From the NCBI RefSeq assembly GCF_900156455.1, contig NZ_FTNQ01000001.1:1596519-1660518 (forward strand): a stretch of 64,000 bases of DNA, given 5' to 3'. The notes below the pieces were generated by a model. That model did not search any database. It was given only the letters and a program-made list of their open reading frames with translations, and was not told the DNA's origin. A program made the position numbers and the translations under genes. Of the stretch, positions 63,963 to 64,000 are shown piece after piece. This DNA is from Microbacterium sp. RURRCA19A. Lineage in GTDB: Bacteria > Actinomycetota > Actinomycetes > Actinomycetales > Microbacteriaceae. Every line of letters begins with the position of its first letter. Position 1 is the first letter of the stretch.

Positions 63963-64000
63963 TTAGCGCCGTCGGATGCGGCTGTAGTCGATCCGTCCGG
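63963..64000 (-). CDS. Possible C-terminal end of a leftward gene (partial)
   Basis: On the minus strand the frame from the window edge reads GRIDYSRIRRR and stops at TAA (63963-63965). The codons are GC-ending like those of real genes here, and the position across a hairpin from the previous gene suits a convergent gene end. It is only 12 codons, so it is tentative. Confidence 0.25.
   Translation of the reverse strand, partial: GRIDYSRIRRR

Overview
This is a GC-rich, gene-dense stretch with GC-biased third codon positions, frequent GTG starts and no mobile element, rRNA, tRNA or CRISPR that I can support. Protein families (a treXYZ operon, adjacent lhr-nei2, DUF222-HNH, DevR/DevS, and small paralogues I associate with Microbacteriaceae) and the very frequent word GGATGCC/GGCATCC point to a Microbacteriaceae actinobacterium, most likely Microbacterium. 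This is inference from sequence character; no database was searched.

Layout. 1-8632: end of a threonine-aldolase-like gene, a membrane-anchored AlbA_2 protein, a Nudix-like protein, an esterase, the overlapping repair pair lhr-nei2, and a small hexapeptide-repeat protein. 8633-12030: a terminator, a phased palindrome array, then small membrane and unknown proteins, a LysR-type effector domain without an HTH, a glutamine-amidotransferase-fold protein and a TspO-like protein. 12055-18442: treX-treY-treZ, which turn glycogen or maltodextrin into trehalose. 18524-25990: a coiled-coil protein and its partner, a small alarmone synthetase, three short paralogues, two MarR regulators, small proteins and an alpha/beta hydrolase. 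24740-31087: a sugar locus with a DeoR regulator, a three-gene ABC importer, a class II aldolase and an ADP-dependent sugar kinase. 31091-38916: an alcohol dehydrogenase, a kinase/PLP-phospholyase fusion, an amino-acid permease, an amidohydrolase and a TetR regulator. 38920-42663: membrane proteins, a relic of a lactate permease, a decayed phosphopantetheinyl-transferase-like gene and a DUF222-HNH gene.

42930-51766 looks like a self-contained uptake and catabolism module. TetR and an SDR oxidoreductase lie on one side. A divergent operon (DUF3237, peptide-type binding lipoprotein, amidase, permease, fused permease-ATPase, ATPase) lies on the other. A 31-bp dyad overlaps the operon promoter.

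51825-60519 is the most striking block: a DevR/DevS (DosR/DosS) dormancy-type two-component system with universal stress proteins, an AdhP-type dehydrogenase and a flavin/PPOX-type protein. A near-identical 14-bp box (GGGWCGAAGGTCCC or its complement) stands 45-70 bp upstream of every target unit. The sensor keeps the histidine that binds haem in mycobacterial DevS. An ECF42-type sigma factor with its DGPF partner is embedded in this block. The window ends with an HTH-Fic pair under a 20-bp-phased operator, a serine hydrolase, a membrane protein and a strong hairpin.

At least fifteen genes have a TANNNT-like hexamer ending 6-7 nt before the start codon, which predicts leaderless transcripts for about a quarter of the genes here.
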